A DNA stretch of 64,000 bases, taken from the NCBI RefSeq assembly GCF_900101995.1, contig NZ_FNAS01000003.1:1-64000 (forward strand). The letters run 5' to 3'. Numbering within the stretch: the stretch's first letter is position 1; every line of letters begins with the position of its first letter. The DNA is from Riemerella columbipharyngis (GTDB lineage Bacteria; Bacteroidota; Bacteroidia; Flavobacteriales; Weeksellaceae). The notes beneath the pieces were generated by a model that did not search any database, was not told the DNA's origin, and saw only the letters and a program-made list of their open reading frames with translations. Both the position numbers and the translations under genes were made by a program. Below are positions 25,141 through 35,993 of this stretch, piece after piece.

Positions 25141-25686
25141 ATGAAAAAAACATTATTGGGATTATGCATTGCCCTTGCAGTGGTCGCGTGTAAAAAGAAA
25201 GAAACGACAACGGAAATATCTGCCGGTACAGAAACCCAAGCCGAAAACACGCTTGTTTCCGAAAAAATTAAGGAAGTGAACACAGGGCATCTTAGAGAGC
25301 TCCTTAATCCTAAAAGTAAGGATACGCTCTATGTGGTGAATTTCTTTGCAACATGGTGCGGTCCTTGTATGGCTGAAATACCTCATTTTAAGGAGAAAAT
25401 AGAAGAACTGAAAGACCAACCTGTGAAATTCACTTTTATAAGTCTTGATGAAAAAGAAGATTGGGATACCAAAGTAAAGGATTTTGCTAAAGAAAACGGA
25501 CTTTTGGGCAAAGTATATACTTATAATGGTAAGGATTTTCCTTCTGATTTTTTCAAAGAAAATTTCAAAGAGTGGGACGGTAGTTCTATCCCTTTCACTA
25601 TAATGAAAAAGGGCGACAAATCCGAAGAAGTGGTAGGCAGTATGACCAAAGACTATATGGAAAAGCTATTCAAAGAATTTGAATAA
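25141..25686 (+). CDS. TlpA-like thioredoxin-fold lipoprotein, 181 aa
   Basis: The first 18 residues (MKKTLLGLCIALAVVACK) form a lipoprotein signal with the lipid-bearing Cys at 17. After a Thr/Glu-rich linker comes a thioredoxin fold with the redox site TWCGPCMAEIPHFKEKI at about residues 75-91. FISLDEKEDWDTKVKDFAKENG and SSIPFTIM with the cis-Pro follow as usual. TlpA-type proteins reduce disulfides in periplasmic proteins, for instance during cytochrome c maturation; the partner is not evident here. It converges with the E2 gene over a strong terminator. Confidence 0.87.
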   Translation: MKKTLLGLCIALAVVACKKKETTTEISAGTETQAENTLVSEKIKEVNTGHLRELLNPKSKDTLYVVNFFATWCGPCMAEIPHFKEKIEELKDQPVKFTFISLDEKEDWDTKVKDFAKENGLLGKVYTYNGKDFPSDFFKENFKEWDGSSIPFTIMKKGDKSEEVVGSMTKDYMEKLFKEFE

Positions 25687-25715
25687 AAAATCTTAAAGAA
25701 ACTTCTACCATCAAT

Positions 25716-25752
25716 AAAAAAGAGAGCTTTAATTCTAAAGCTCTCTTTTTTT
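25716..25752. terminator. Bidirectional terminator
   Basis: A perfect 16-base stem: AAAAAAGAGAGCTTTA (25716-25731), loop ATTC, TAAAGCTCTCTTTTTT (25736-25751), placed between two converging genes. Confidence 0.85.
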
Positions 25753-25756
25753 AGAT

Positions 25757-27079
25757 TTATATTTCGGTGTCTAAATCCCAATTTTCCAGATAGTCGTGGA
25801 CATGTTTTAGGAACATGCCTCCCAAGGAGCCGTCTACTACTCGGTGGTCGTAAGAGTGACTCATAAACATTTTCTGCCTTATTGCGATTACATCTCCATT
25901 CGGTGTTTCTAGTACAGCCGGTTTTTTCACAATTGCTCCAATCGCTAAGATGGCCACCTGAGGAAGTGGGATTATAGGCGTTCCCATTAGATTGGCAAAA
26001 GTTCCTACATTAGAGATGGTATAGGTAGCCCCTTGTGTATCTTCTGGTCTTAGTTTCTTATTTCTTGCACGGTGAGCTAAGTCGTTGATGGCTTTTGCCA
26101 AGCCGCTCAAAGACAGCTGGTCAGCATTTTTAATTACTGGTACAATGAGGTTTCCGTCTGGCAGAGCCGTTGCCATACCGATGTTAATATTTTTCTTTTT
26201 AATAATTTTATCACCATCTACAGAGACATTTATCATCGGGTAGTCTTGGATAGCTTTTACTACCGCTCTTACAAAAATAGGCATAAAAGTAAGTTTTTCG
26301 CCTTCTCTTTGCATAAAGCTGTTTTTATGTTTGTTTCTCCATTTTACTACATTAGTTACATCACTTTCTATGAACGAAGTGACATGAGGAGCGGTATGTT
26401 TGCTTCTCACCATAGAATCAGCGATGATTTTCCGTACTCTGTCCATTTGGATAATTTCATCACCGTCGGATACACTGATTGTGGCTGCAGGAGCAGTAGG
26501 AGCATTGGTTTTAGTCTCTGCTTTAGGGGCTTCTACAGTATGGCTCGGTACAGCCGGCTTGGTTTTTCTATTGGCCACAAATTCCAGAATATCTTCTTTG
26601 GTAATTCTGCCATCTAATCCGCTTCCTTTTATGGATTGAAGCTCTATTTCTGATATATTTTCTTCTTGAACAATGGATTTTACCAAAGGCGATAAATATA
26701 AATCACCTGAAAGCTCTACTTTTGGCTGGTTGAAAGGTTCTTCTATTGTTTGTTTAGTTTCTTGATCAGGAGTAGTGGTCTTTTCTGCTTGTACATAAGG
26801 TTTTTCTAGCGGAGTTTCCTCTGTGTCGCTGTTTTCTGCGTCAGTTTCCAAGATGGCAATAGGTTCGCCTACTTTTGCGACCTCATCTTTTTGTTTTAAT
26901 ATTTTCACAATTTTCCCCGAAACAGGTGTCGGTACATCAGAATCTACCTTGTCGGTAGCGATTTCTACCACACTATCGTCTTCGTTTACAATGTCTCCCT
27001 CGCTAAAGAGCCAAGAGATGATAGTCGCTTCCATAACGCCTTCTCCCATTGATGGAAGTAATAATTTATATTCTGCCAT
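25757..27079 (-). CDS. Dihydrolipoamide acyltransferase (E2) of a 2-oxoacid dehydrogenase complex, 440 aa
   Basis: Domains in order: a lipoyl domain (residues 1-77) with the lipoylated Lys in EIATDKVDSDVP; a Glu/Thr/Pro linker; a peripheral subunit-binding domain (YLSPLVKSIVQEENISEIELQ, then GSGLDGRITKEDILEFV); a second linker rich in Ala and Pro; and the acyltransferase core ending SHSYDHRVVDGSLGGMFL with the catalytic His and Asp. The form resembles branched-chain E2 (BkdB) more than SucB or AceF, but the substrate class is not sure. E1 and E3 genes are not adjacent. It depends on LipB-type lipoylation. Confidence 0.88.
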   Translation of the reverse strand: MAEYKLLLPSMGEGVMEATIISWLFSEGDIVNEDDSVVEIATDKVDSDVPTPVSGKIVKILKQKDEVAKVGEPIAILETDAENSDTEETPLEKPYVQAEKTTTPDQETKQTIEEPFNQPKVELSGDLYLSPLVKSIVQEENISEIELQSIKGSGLDGRITKEDILEFVANRKTKPAVPSHTVEAPKAETKTNAPTAPAATISVSDGDEIIQMDRVRKIIADSMVRSKHTAPHVTSFIESDVTNVVKWRNKHKNSFMQREGEKLTFMPIFVRAVVKAIQDYPMINVSVDGDKIIKKKNINIGMATALPDGNLIVPVIKNADQLSLSGLAKAINDLAHRARNKKLRPEDTQGATYTISNVGTFANLMGTPIIPLPQVAILAIGAIVKKPAVLETPNGDVIAIRQKMFMSHSYDHRVVDGSLGGMFLKHVHDYLENWDLDTEI

Positions 27080-27101
27080 TTTGCTTTTTTTTGAATTTCA
27101 A

Positions 27102-27132
27102 CAAAGGTAAAATTTTTGTTGGTTTTATACAA
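27102..27132 (-). promoter_or_regulatory. Promoter of the E2 gene, TTG-N20-TACCTTTG
   Basis: On the minus strand TTG (complement of 27130-27132) is followed after 20 bases by TACCTTTG (complement of 27102-27109), 22 bases before the ATG. Confidence 0.6.
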
Positions 27133-27218
27133 AGTATTTTTTCTATTTATTCGGTATGAGTATATTGGGCTAAATTAAAACAAAATAAATTTGTCTGAAA
27201 AGCTAAGCTACATTGGTT

Positions 27219-28493
27219 TTAGTTTATATCTTCCAATATTCTTTCTAAAGCAATGCCTCGCGAAGCTTTCAGCAAAATGTTTTTAGAAAGAATAGGGCTT
27301 GTTTTTAGGTATTCCGAGAGTTCTTTGGTATCATTAAACGCGGTGGTAGAATGATTGATTTTCTTAAAATGTTTCCCTACAGTAATGATGAGGTCAAAGT
27401 TTAGAGATTTGGCTTTTTCGAGTATATTGCGGTGTTCTTCTTCGGAGGCTTCTCCTAGTTCCAGCATATCTCCGATAATAATGGTTTTGGTTCCTTCAAA
27501 TTTGGAAAAGTTATCCAGCGAAACTGTCATACTACTAGGGTTTGCATTGTAGGTATCTAAAACCAAAGTTTTATTATTTTGGGTTAAGATTTGGGAACGC
27601 ATATTAGTAGGTGTATAGGCTTCTATTGCTTTTTTTATAAGAACAAAGTCAATTCCGAAATGTAGTCCCAAAGCTACCGCAGCAGAGAGATTTGTGAAAT
27701 TATAAACTCCGGTAAGCTGGGATAGAGCTGATGAATTTTGATAAACAATTCCTACATTATGGCCTTGATAGAATAGTTCAAAGTGATAATCGGAGTTTAG
27801 GTCTCCGAAGTGTAGGATTTGGGTATAGTTTTGAGATTTCTCTACTTGTATTTTATCATTATCATTTATCAAAATCATTTTTTTGTGAGCAATAAGATAT
27901 TGATATAATTCCGATTTTCCTTTGATGACGCCTTCGTACCCTCCGAAACCTTCCAAGTGAGCCTTGCCAAAATTTGTAATATAGCCGATATCTGGCATAG
28001 AAATTTCGCACAAAAATTCTATTTCTTTCTGGTGGTTGGCACCCATTTCCACTACGGCAATTTGATGCTCTGGCTTTATAGAAAGTATTGTGAGAGGCAC
28101 GCCTATATGATTGTTTAGGTTTCCTCTGGTGTACTGTACATTAAATTTTTCTGCCAATACAGCACTTATAAGTTCTTTTGTGGTTGTTTTTCCATTACTG
28201 CCGGTTAGTCCAATGATGGGGATAGATAGCTGTCTTCTGTGGTATTTAGCTAATTCTTGTAAAAAGGTTAGGGTAGAGGGAGTATAGAAAATATTTTTCT
28301 GTGGATTTTCAAATTCTTTTTGTTCCACGATTACGGCTAAAGCTCCTTTTTGTATGGCATAATCAGCCAAAGTAGCAGCGTTGAAATTCTCCCCCGAAAA
28401 GGCAAAAAATAGGTCATTAGGCTCAATAGTTCTACTGTCTATGGTAACTTTGTTGGCCTTCGTGTAAATCTGATAGAAGTCTTGTATATTCAT
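27219..28493 (-). CDS. murF: UDP-N-acetylmuramoyl-tripeptide--D-alanyl-D-alanine ligase
   Basis: MurF adds D-Ala-D-Ala to the UDP-muramoyl tripeptide, the last cytoplasmic step of the peptidoglycan stem. The ATP loop IGLTGSNGKTTTKELI is at about residue 95. NNHIGVPLTIL and AVVEMGANHQKEIEFL, containing conserved Mur-ligase residues, follow, and DTYNANPSSM is the C-terminal family motif. The length of 424 aa fits. It follows gldJ, an arrangement I know from other flavobacteria; a hairpin stands between them. Ddl, the maker of its D-Ala-D-Ala substrate, is encoded at 53048-54043. Confidence 0.94.
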   Translation of the reverse strand: MNIQDFYQIYTKANKVTIDSRTIEPNDLFFAFSGENFNAATLADYAIQKGALAVIVEQKEFENPQKNIFYTPSTLTFLQELAKYHRRQLSIPIIGLTGSNGKTTTKELISAVLAEKFNVQYTRGNLNNHIGVPLTILSIKPEHQIAVVEMGANHQKEIEFLCEISMPDIGYITNFGKAHLEGFGGYEGVIKGKSELYQYLIAHKKMILINDNDKIQVEKSQNYTQILHFGDLNSDYHFELFYQGHNVGIVYQNSSALSQLTGVYNFTNLSAAVALGLHFGIDFVLIKKAIEAYTPTNMRSQILTQNNKTLVLDTYNANPSSMTVSLDNFSKFEGTKTIIIGDMLELGEASEEEHRNILEKAKSLNFDLIITVGKHFKKINHSTTAFNDTKELSEYLKTSPILSKNILLKASRGIALERILEDIN

Positions 28494-28507
28494 AAGTCAA
28501 AAATAAA

Positions 28508-28535
28508 AAATCCTTTCCAATTAAGGAAAGGATTG
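28508..28535 (-). terminator. Terminator or attenuator between gldJ and murF
   Basis: AATCCTTTCC (28509-28518) pairs with GGAAAGGATT (28525-28534); on the minus strand the stem is followed by a T-run. It is only about 15 bases before the murF start, so it may limit rather than stop read-through. Confidence 0.7.
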
Positions 28536-28553
28536 TGAAAATTAAGATAAAAG

Positions 28554-30167
28554 TTATCTTTTTGATCTTTTGTTTGCATTGTCTTTAGCATCTTGAGCCA
28601 CACGGAATCCGATCCAATTGTAAGCTTTGCTTTCTTCTTTGTAGCGTCTTTGTCCCGGATCCAGCCAATAAGCAGCATCTTTCCAAGAGCCTCCTTTTAC
28701 TACCTTTACGGTATTGGTAACTTCGCTGGTTCTCATTTTTTTATCCTTTTCTAAGACCACTCTGCCTTTAGAATCAACATAGAATTTTATACGCGGCGAA
28801 TTATACATATTGTATTTAGCTTCTTGTGCACTATCAGGGACTTTTCCGTTGTAAGCGTTTAGGGAAGAGCTGTAATCACCGTCTCTGTAATTTCTATAGT
28901 CTCCTACTACTTCTTCTTTGTAGTGTCCCGGTAGATTTTTATAAATAAGTCTGCCGTCTGCCAAAGTATCGTATTTTATTTGTGCTGGGTCTACTTTCTC
29001 GTAGCTGCCGTCGGCATTTCTTACTTTTTTGCGGACAACATTTCCTCTGTAATAATCAAAATCACTGGCATCTTCATCTATGATAGGTCTGTAAACATCG
29101 GCTGTCCATTCTGCTACATTACCGTACATATCGTACAGACCTAAGTCATTAGAAGGGTATTGTTTTACATCGGAAGTCATTGCAGAGCCGTCGTTATTCC
29201 AGCCTGCTACACCGGAATAGTCTCCTTGTCCGTATTTGAAGTTTTGGAGGAACATTCCTTTATTTCTTCCTTTTCTTCCTCTAATGTTACCAATGACAGG
29301 GGTTTTACCTTTGTAAAGATTATAATTTCTGTCTTTTTGAAGACCTAAAGCGGCAAATTCCCATTCCACCTCTGTAGGAAGTCTAAATTTCGTTACGATT
29401 CCCGAAGTGGCATTTCTATTAACTGCCAATATTCTCTGGTTGGTGGTTTTTATTCCCGAAGATTTTTTAAGTCTTTGTTCATTGATGTAAGCCTTCATTT
29501 CAGGGTCATTGGCTTTATATTTATCAAGCGTAAAAGAAGCTTGTCCCTGATTGTTATTGGAGTTTACATACAAATCTTTGGAGATGACTCCTTGGTCCAT
29601 CAATGCTTTTTCATTGGCTCTGTCTGTAAGCCATTCGCAGTATCTAGATGCTTGTAGCCAAGAGACTCCCACTACAGGATAGTAATCAAACTGAGGAGAG
29701 CGGAAATAGGTTTCGGAATAATCGTTTCTGGATAATTTATTACTCCACACCAATGTGTCCGGCAAAGCACCGTTATAAACATCTTTGAACTGAGGATCGG
29801 AAGGCGGGAATACATATTTAAGCCAAGTGACATACGAGCGATAGTCGTAGTTGGTGGTTTCGGTTTCGCCTATGAAAAAAGAACTTACCTGCATTCTGTG
29901 CGGGGTATTGTTCCAGTCGTGCATCACATCGTCTTTTACTTCCCCCATTGTGAAGGTACCCCCTTGCACATAGACCATTCCTGGCCATGCCTTTGGCTTT
30001 TGTTGTTTTCCGGAGAAGAACCATCCTTTGGCATCGTTGGGCTTCCATCCGGTTTGGCTTACGAATTTTCTGGTTCCGCCGCCTCTCTTAGTATTATTGC
30101 CCCCACAGCTTACTAATACAAGGGAGGAGCTTACTACGAATAATGAAAATACTTTCAGTTTTTTCAT
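28554..30167 (-). CDS. gldJ: Gliding motility lipoprotein GldJ (SUMF1-like fold)
   Basis: A lipoprotein signal (LVLVSCGGNN, lipid Cys near residue 21) precedes a domain of the formylglycine-generating/SUMF1 type. Recognisable parts are PGMVYVQGGTFTMGE, GETETTNYDYRSYVTWL, PVVGVSWLQASRYCEWL, KFRLPTEVEWEFAALG, YDMYGNVAEWTADVY and a C-terminal VVKGGSWKDAAYWLDPGQRR plus WIGFRVAQ. GldJ works with GldK, L, M and N in flavobacterial gliding and type IX secretion, placed in the periplasm on the outer membrane. The neighbour murF and the 537-aa length support GldJ rather than its paralogue GldK. Motility itself cannot be inferred, because non-gliding relatives also keep it. Confidence 0.88.
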   Translation of the reverse strand: MKKLKVFSLFVVSSSLVLVSCGGNNTKRGGGTRKFVSQTGWKPNDAKGWFFSGKQQKPKAWPGMVYVQGGTFTMGEVKDDVMHDWNNTPHRMQVSSFFIGETETTNYDYRSYVTWLKYVFPPSDPQFKDVYNGALPDTLVWSNKLSRNDYSETYFRSPQFDYYPVVGVSWLQASRYCEWLTDRANEKALMDQGVISKDLYVNSNNNQGQASFTLDKYKANDPEMKAYINEQRLKKSSGIKTTNQRILAVNRNATSGIVTKFRLPTEVEWEFAALGLQKDRNYNLYKGKTPVIGNIRGRKGRNKGMFLQNFKYGQGDYSGVAGWNNDGSAMTSDVKQYPSNDLGLYDMYGNVAEWTADVYRPIIDEDASDFDYYRGNVVRKKVRNADGSYEKVDPAQIKYDTLADGRLIYKNLPGHYKEEVVGDYRNYRDGDYSSSLNAYNGKVPDSAQEAKYNMYNSPRIKFYVDSKGRVVLEKDKKMRTSEVTNTVKVVKGGSWKDAAYWLDPGQRRYKEESKAYNWIGFRVAQDAKDNANKRSKR

Positions 30168-30197
30168 CTGATTTTATCTTTATAATTTATAAACACA

Positions 30198-30214
30198 CAA
30201 TGGTTTTACCATTG
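30198..30214 (-). promoter_or_regulatory. Hairpin in the gldJ leader
   Basis: CAATGGT (30198-30204), a TTT loop and ACCATTG (30208-30214) form a perfect small hairpin 31 bases before the gldJ start. It lacks a T-run, so it is more likely a leader structure or operator than a terminator. Confidence 0.35.
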
Positions 30215-30407
30215 AAAAATGATTCACATTCAATCCGCAAAGAAAAATAAATTATTCTACTTTACAAAATAGAACGGTAAGTTTTTTTTGAAAGAACGAA
30301 AATTAATTGAGTTTATTGTCTTTGAGATAAAGATAAATTTGTGTTTTTTAGCTCTAATGAGAGTAGTGTGAAAAAATATTCCTATTTTTACGACAAAATT
30401 TAATGTT

Positions 30408-31244
30408 ATGATTGACTGGAAAACTGTAAAAGAATACGAAGATATTACTTACAAAAAATGTAACGGTGTAGCGAGAATTGCGTTCAACAGACCCGAAGTA
30501 CGTAATGCTTTTCGCCCTAAAACGACTTCAGAGCTTTATGACGCTTTTTATGACGCTTACGAAGATTCTTCAATAGGCGTAGTGCTTCTCACCGGCGAGG
30601 GGCCAAGTCCCAAAGATGGCGGCTGGGCGTTTTGTAGTGGCGGAGACCAAAGGGCAAGAGGTAAAAAAGGTTATGTGGGTGAAGACGGCAGACATAGACT
30701 CAATATATTGGAAGTTCAGAGGTTGATACGGTTTATGCCTAAAGTTGTGATAGCTGTGGTTCCGGGTTGGGCTGTAGGGGGCGGGCATTCTCTCCATGTG
30801 GTTTGCGATTTGACTTTGGCTAGCAAAGAGCATGCGATTTTCAAACAAACCGATACCGATGTCGCCAGTTTTGACGGAGGCTATGGTTCTGCTTACTTAG
30901 CGAAAATGGTGGGGCAGAAAAAGGCACGAGAGATATTCTTTTTGGGCAGAAATTACTCGGCTCAGGAAGCTTTTGAAATGGGAATGGTAAATGCCGTAGT
31001 GCCGCACGCAGAACTGGAAGATACTGCGTACCAATGGGCACAAGAGATTTTGGCTAAATCACCGACGGCAATCCGTATGTCTAAATTTGCAATGAACCTC
31101 ACCGATGATGGTATGGTAGGGCAACAAGTTTTCGCAGGAGAAGCTACCCGATTGGCTTATATGACAGATGAGGCGAAGGAGGGGAGAGACGCTTTCTTAG
31201 AAAAAAGAAAACCAAACTTTGGGGATGACCAATGGATATCCTAA
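30408..31244 (+). CDS. menB: 1,4-dihydroxy-2-naphthoyl-CoA synthase
   Basis: MenB closes the second ring of the naphthoquinone head of menaquinone, the respiratory quinone of this group. It is a crotonase-fold enzyme. FCSGGDQRARG around residue 77 forms the oxyanion region, VPGWAVGGGHSLHVVCDLTLAS the next active-site part, and FKQTDTDVASFDGGYGSAYLAKMVG holds the residues typical of MenB rather than other enoyl-CoA hydratases. The C-terminus EKRKPNFGDDQWIS is also family-specific. Its length of 278 aa is usual. No other men genes are in the window, so it is a detached member. Confidence 0.94.
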   Translation: MIDWKTVKEYEDITYKKCNGVARIAFNRPEVRNAFRPKTTSELYDAFYDAYEDSSIGVVLLTGEGPSPKDGGWAFCSGGDQRARGKKGYVGEDGRHRLNILEVQRLIRFMPKVVIAVVPGWAVGGGHSLHVVCDLTLASKEHAIFKQTDTDVASFDGGYGSAYLAKMVGQKKAREIFFLGRNYSAQEAFEMGMVNAVVPHAELEDTAYQWAQEILAKSPTAIRMSKFAMNLTDDGMVGQQVFAGEATRLAYMTDEAKEGRDAFLEKRKPNFGDDQWIS

Positions 31245-31249
31245 ATGTA

Positions 31250-31590
31250 ATTGTTGAATAAAAGATATGACCAATGCCTTGTTTTTTGGGGTAGTGTTAA
31301 CTATGGCGAGTACGATGGCGTTTTAGGAGGATGGGTAAATTATCTGAAGTGGTATTTTCATGGAGGTACTACGATGGCGGTGTCCGAGAGGTCAATATTT
31401 TAATTTAGAAATAGGCGGAAAGATCATACTGTGGGGTAGCTTAGTCGGCTGGGAAATGAACTGAAAGCAAGGCTTTATGAAGAGCATAATATTGTCTTTC
31501 TATTTTATGGGGCAAATGATTTGGCGATATGAAAAGGGGGACAAAGCAATAGGCGAGGAGGTAAAAAAGCATTTAATCCAATATTTATGA
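31250..31590 (+). pseudogene. Decayed gene of unknown family
   Basis: No single frame is open, but protein-like pieces follow each other in different frames: RYDQCLVFWGSVNYGEYDG..WVNYLKWYFHG from about 31264, YYDGGVREVNIL, then RLGNELKARLYEEHNIVFLF, then GDKAIGEEVKKHLIQYL ending with TGA at 31588-31590. Several frameshifts and stops would have to be repaired. I do not recognise the parent protein. Confidence 0.45.
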
Positions 31591-32951
<1,361 letters not shown>

Positions 32952-32970
32952 GCGATTATGAGGTAAAGTT

Positions 32971-33005
32971 AAAAGGCAATTCTTTCTTAGAGTTGCCTTT
33001 TTTTA
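32971..33005 (+). terminator. Terminator of gapA
   Basis: AAAAGGCAA (32971-32979) pairs with TTGCCTTTT (32993-33001), followed by a T-run. It can also serve the converging DUF4286 gene. Confidence 0.8.
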
Positions 33006-33314
33006 TTAGTTCCCTCTCCTCTTAGAATTTAATATGGTTACAAAAATCATTACTTTATCGGAGAATGTTTCTTTAATACTTTCCGCAAAATCAGCAAAAT
33101 AATCATTCAAAAAAGATTCTCTTTCAATAGGGGATTTAAAATCTAACAAAATATTAAAATTCTTTCCTTCTTGCAGCATTTCTGTTTCCACTTCGGATAT
33201 AATATAGGAGTGTCCCCATTTTTCTACCCGAGAAATCATTTCTCCACTCATATAAGCTTCCCACTTCGGAAGTGCATTGTTTTCACAATGAAAAGTAACA
33301 CTAAGTAAACTCAT
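33006..33314 (-). CDS. DUF4286-family protein, 102 aa
   Basis: A small cytoplasmic protein, starting MSLLSVTFHCENNALPKWEA and with KNFNILLDFKSPIERESFLNDYFADF in the middle. This pattern, alternating strands and helices like a ferredoxin-type fold, fits the DUF4286 group, widespread in Bacteroidetes and of unknown function. It converges with gapA over the shared terminator and diverges from gyrA, 135 bases away. No catalytic residues are obvious. Confidence 0.7.
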   Translation of the reverse strand: MSLLSVTFHCENNALPKWEAYMSGEMISRVEKWGHSYIISEVETEMLQEGKNFNILLDFKSPIERESFLNDYFADFAESIKETFSDKVMIFVTILNSKRRGN

Positions 33315-33449
33315 TATTAACGATTTTTATGACTTATTTAAGACAAAAATCGGTATTTTTTTTGTAATTTAGCCCATCAATATTTTTTGGAGAGATAAAA
33401 AGAAGTTAAATTTATTTTATCTTTCTGATTATCAAATAATAATAAAATT

Positions 33450-35972
33450 ATGCATAAAGAAGGAGAAAGATTGATCCCCATCAACATTGTTGATGAAATG
33501 AAGTCATCTTATATTGACTACTCTATGTCGGTTATCGTATCTCGAGCTTTACCAGATGTGAGAGATGGGCTGAAACCCGTTCATAGAAGGGTTTTGTACG
33601 GAATGTACGGACTAAATGTTTTTTCTAATAAAAAACACCTGAAATCTGCCAGAATCGTAGGAGATGTATTGGGTAAATACCACCCACACGGTGACAGCTC
33701 TGTATATGATGCTATGGTGCGTATGGCACAGCCGTGGAGTCTTAGGTATCCTCAGGTAGATGGGCAGGGAAACTTCGGTTCTATGGATAACGACCCGCCT
33801 GCGGCAATGCGTTATACCGAGGCAAGACTCAAAAAAATATCCGATGAAATCTTATCCGACCTCGATAAGGAAACCGTAGATTTTCAAAATAATTTTGACG
33901 ATAGTCTGCAAGAGCCTACCGTATTGCCTACAAAAATTCCCAATCTTTTAGTTAATGGAACTTCGGGGATTGCTGTGGGTATGGCGACTAATATGGCACC
34001 GCACAACCTCTCGGAGAGTGTAGATGCTATCTGTGCTTATATTGATAATAAAGAGATTGAGATCGATGAGCTGATGAAGCACATTATCGCACCGGATTTT
34101 CCTACCGGAGGTATCATCTACGGATACGACGGCGTGAGAGATGCATTCCACACAGGGCGGGGAAGAATTGTCCTGCGTGCAAAAGTTAATTTTGAAGAGG
34201 TGCATAATAGAAATGCCATCATCGTTACAGAAATTCCTTACCAAGTAAATAAGGCAGAAATGATTTCCCGTACTTCGGAATTGGTAAAAGATGAGAAAAT
34301 CACCGGAATATACGACATCAGAGATGAATCAGACCGTAGAGGTCTGCGTATTGTGTACGAGCTTAAACACGATGCTATCCCTAATGTGGTGCTCAATTTG
34401 CTTTACAAATACACCGCTCTGCAAACTTCGTTTAGTGTCAATAATATTGCATTGGTTAAAGGAAGACCTCAGCAGCTTAACCTTAAAGATATTATCGCTC
34501 ACTTCGTGGAACACCGCCACGAAATTGTGGTCAGAAGGACGAAATACGAGCTCAAAAAAGCCAGAGAAAGAGCTCATATTTTGGAAGGGCTAATGAAAGT
34601 CATCGCCACAGAAGACTCTCTTGACCTGGCGATTTCTATCATCAAAAATTCCAAAACGCCGCAGATGGCAAAAGAAGGATTGATGGCAGAGTTTGAACTT
34701 TCCGAAATTCAAGCACAAGCCATTCTTGATTTGAGATTGGCAAGGCTTACCGGAATGGAATTGGATAAAATCCGTGAAGAGTATAAAGCTATAATGGATT
34801 TAATCCACGACTTAGAAGACATTCTAACCAACGAACCAAGACGCTACCAAATCATTAAAGATGAACTTCTGGAAATTAAAGAAAAATACGGAGACGAAAG
34901 AAGAACTGAAATTGATTATTCAGGCGGCGAAATGTCCATAGAAGACTTTATTCCTAACGAAGATGTCGTGCTTACCATATCTCACGCGGGATATATCAAA
35001 AGAACTTCGTTATCCGAATATAAAACGCAAAGCCGTGGCGGCGTAGGAAACCGTGCAGCTTCTACCCGTGACGAAGACTTCCTGGAATACATAGTCTCTG
35101 CTACCAATCACCAATATATGCTTTTCTTTACCGAAAAAGGAAAATGCTACTGGCTAAGGGTATTCGAAATTCCGGAAGGCTCCAAAACGGCTAAAGGAAG
35201 GGCGATACAAAATCTCATCAATATAGAACCGGATGACAAAATAAAAGCCTATATCCGAACCAACGACCTGAAAGACGAGGCGTATGTGAAACAAATGTAT
35301 GTGGTAATGATTACTAAAAATGGTACCATCAAAAAAACCACTCTCGAAGCTTACTCGCGTCCAAGAACCAATGGTATCAATGCCATTGAAATTAGGGAAG
35401 ACGACCAACTACTCGGTGCAAGACTTACCAACGGAAATTCTGAAATAATGATTGCCACCAAAAACGGTAAATGCATCCGTTTCCCTGAGGAAAAAGCCAG
35501 AGCTGTGGGTAGAACTTCTATCGGAGTAAGAGGTATTTCATTGGAGGATAATGACGAAGTTATCGGTATGATAGTTGTAAATGATATTGAAAACGAAACC
35601 GTTCTTGTGGTATCCGAAAAAGGCTATGGTAAGAGAACGGCGGTGGAAGACTATCGTGTGACCAACAGAGGTGGAAAAGGGGTTATTACTCTAAACATTA
35701 CCGAAAAAACAGGTCATCTCATCGCTATCCAATCTGTCGTAGATGGCAATGACTTGATGATTATCAACAAGTCCGGAGTGGCCATCAGAATGTCTGTAGA
35801 TAATATGAGGGTAATGGGTAGAAATACACAAGGGGTAAGGCTTATCAATCTTAAAAATAACGATGAGATTGCCGCCGTAGCTAAGGTAGAAGCTGAAAAA
35901 GTAGAAGAAGAAACAGAAGACAGCGAAACTGCCGAAAACACCGAAGCTGAAGAACAAACTAATAATGAATAA
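33450..35972 (+). CDS. gyrA: DNA gyrase subunit A
   Basis: GyrA cuts and rejoins DNA during supercoiling. The breakage domain is complete: [22 protein letters not shown], then [21 protein letters not shown], and the catalytic Tyr in AMRYTEARL at about residue 121. The quinolone-determining stretch GDSSVYD keeps the usual Ser and Asp, so no common resistance change is seen. The C-terminal beta-pinwheel has six blades and includes the GyrA box QSRGGVG, which marks gyrase rather than ParC. The acidic tail ([21 protein letters not shown]) is typical of GyrA. The length of 840 aa fits; it is followed by a TPR gene 21 bases later. Confidence 0.96.
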   Translation: MHKEGERLIPINIVDEMKSSYIDYSMSVIVSRALPDVRDGLKPVHRRVLYGMYGLNVFSNKKHLKSARIVGDVLGKYHPHGDSSVYDAMVRMAQPWSLRYPQVDGQGNFGSMDNDPPAAMRYTEARLKKISDEILSDLDKETVDFQNNFDDSLQEPTVLPTKIPNLLVNGTSGIAVGMATNMAPHNLSESVDAICAYIDNKEIEIDELMKHIIAPDFPTGGIIYGYDGVRDAFHTGRGRIVLRAKVNFEEVHNRNAIIVTEIPYQVNKAEMISRTSELVKDEKITGIYDIRDESDRRGLRIVYELKHDAIPNVVLNLLYKYTALQTSFSVNNIALVKGRPQQLNLKDIIAHFVEHRHEIVVRRTKYELKKARERAHILEGLMKVIATEDSLDLAISIIKNSKTPQMAKEGLMAEFELSEIQAQAILDLRLARLTGMELDKIREEYKAIMDLIHDLEDILTNEPRRYQIIKDELLEIKEKYGDERRTEIDYSGGEMSIEDFIPNEDVVLTISHAGYIKRTSLSEYKTQSRGGVGNRAASTRDEDFLEYIVSATNHQYMLFFTEKGKCYWLRVFEIPEGSKTAKGRAIQNLINIEPDDKIKAYIRTNDLKDEAYVKQMYVVMITKNGTIKKTTLEAYSRPRTNGINAIEIREDDQLLGARLTNGNSEIMIATKNGKCIRFPEEKARAVGRTSIGVRGISLEDNDEVIGMIVVNDIENETVLVVSEKGYGKRTAVEDYRVTNRGGKGVITLNITEKTGHLIAIQSVVDGNDLMIINKSGVAIRMSVDNMRVMGRNTQGVRLINLKNNDEIAAVAKVEAEKVEEETEDSETAENTEAEEQTNNE

Positions 35973-35993
35973 AATTAAAAACAATTAAACAAT

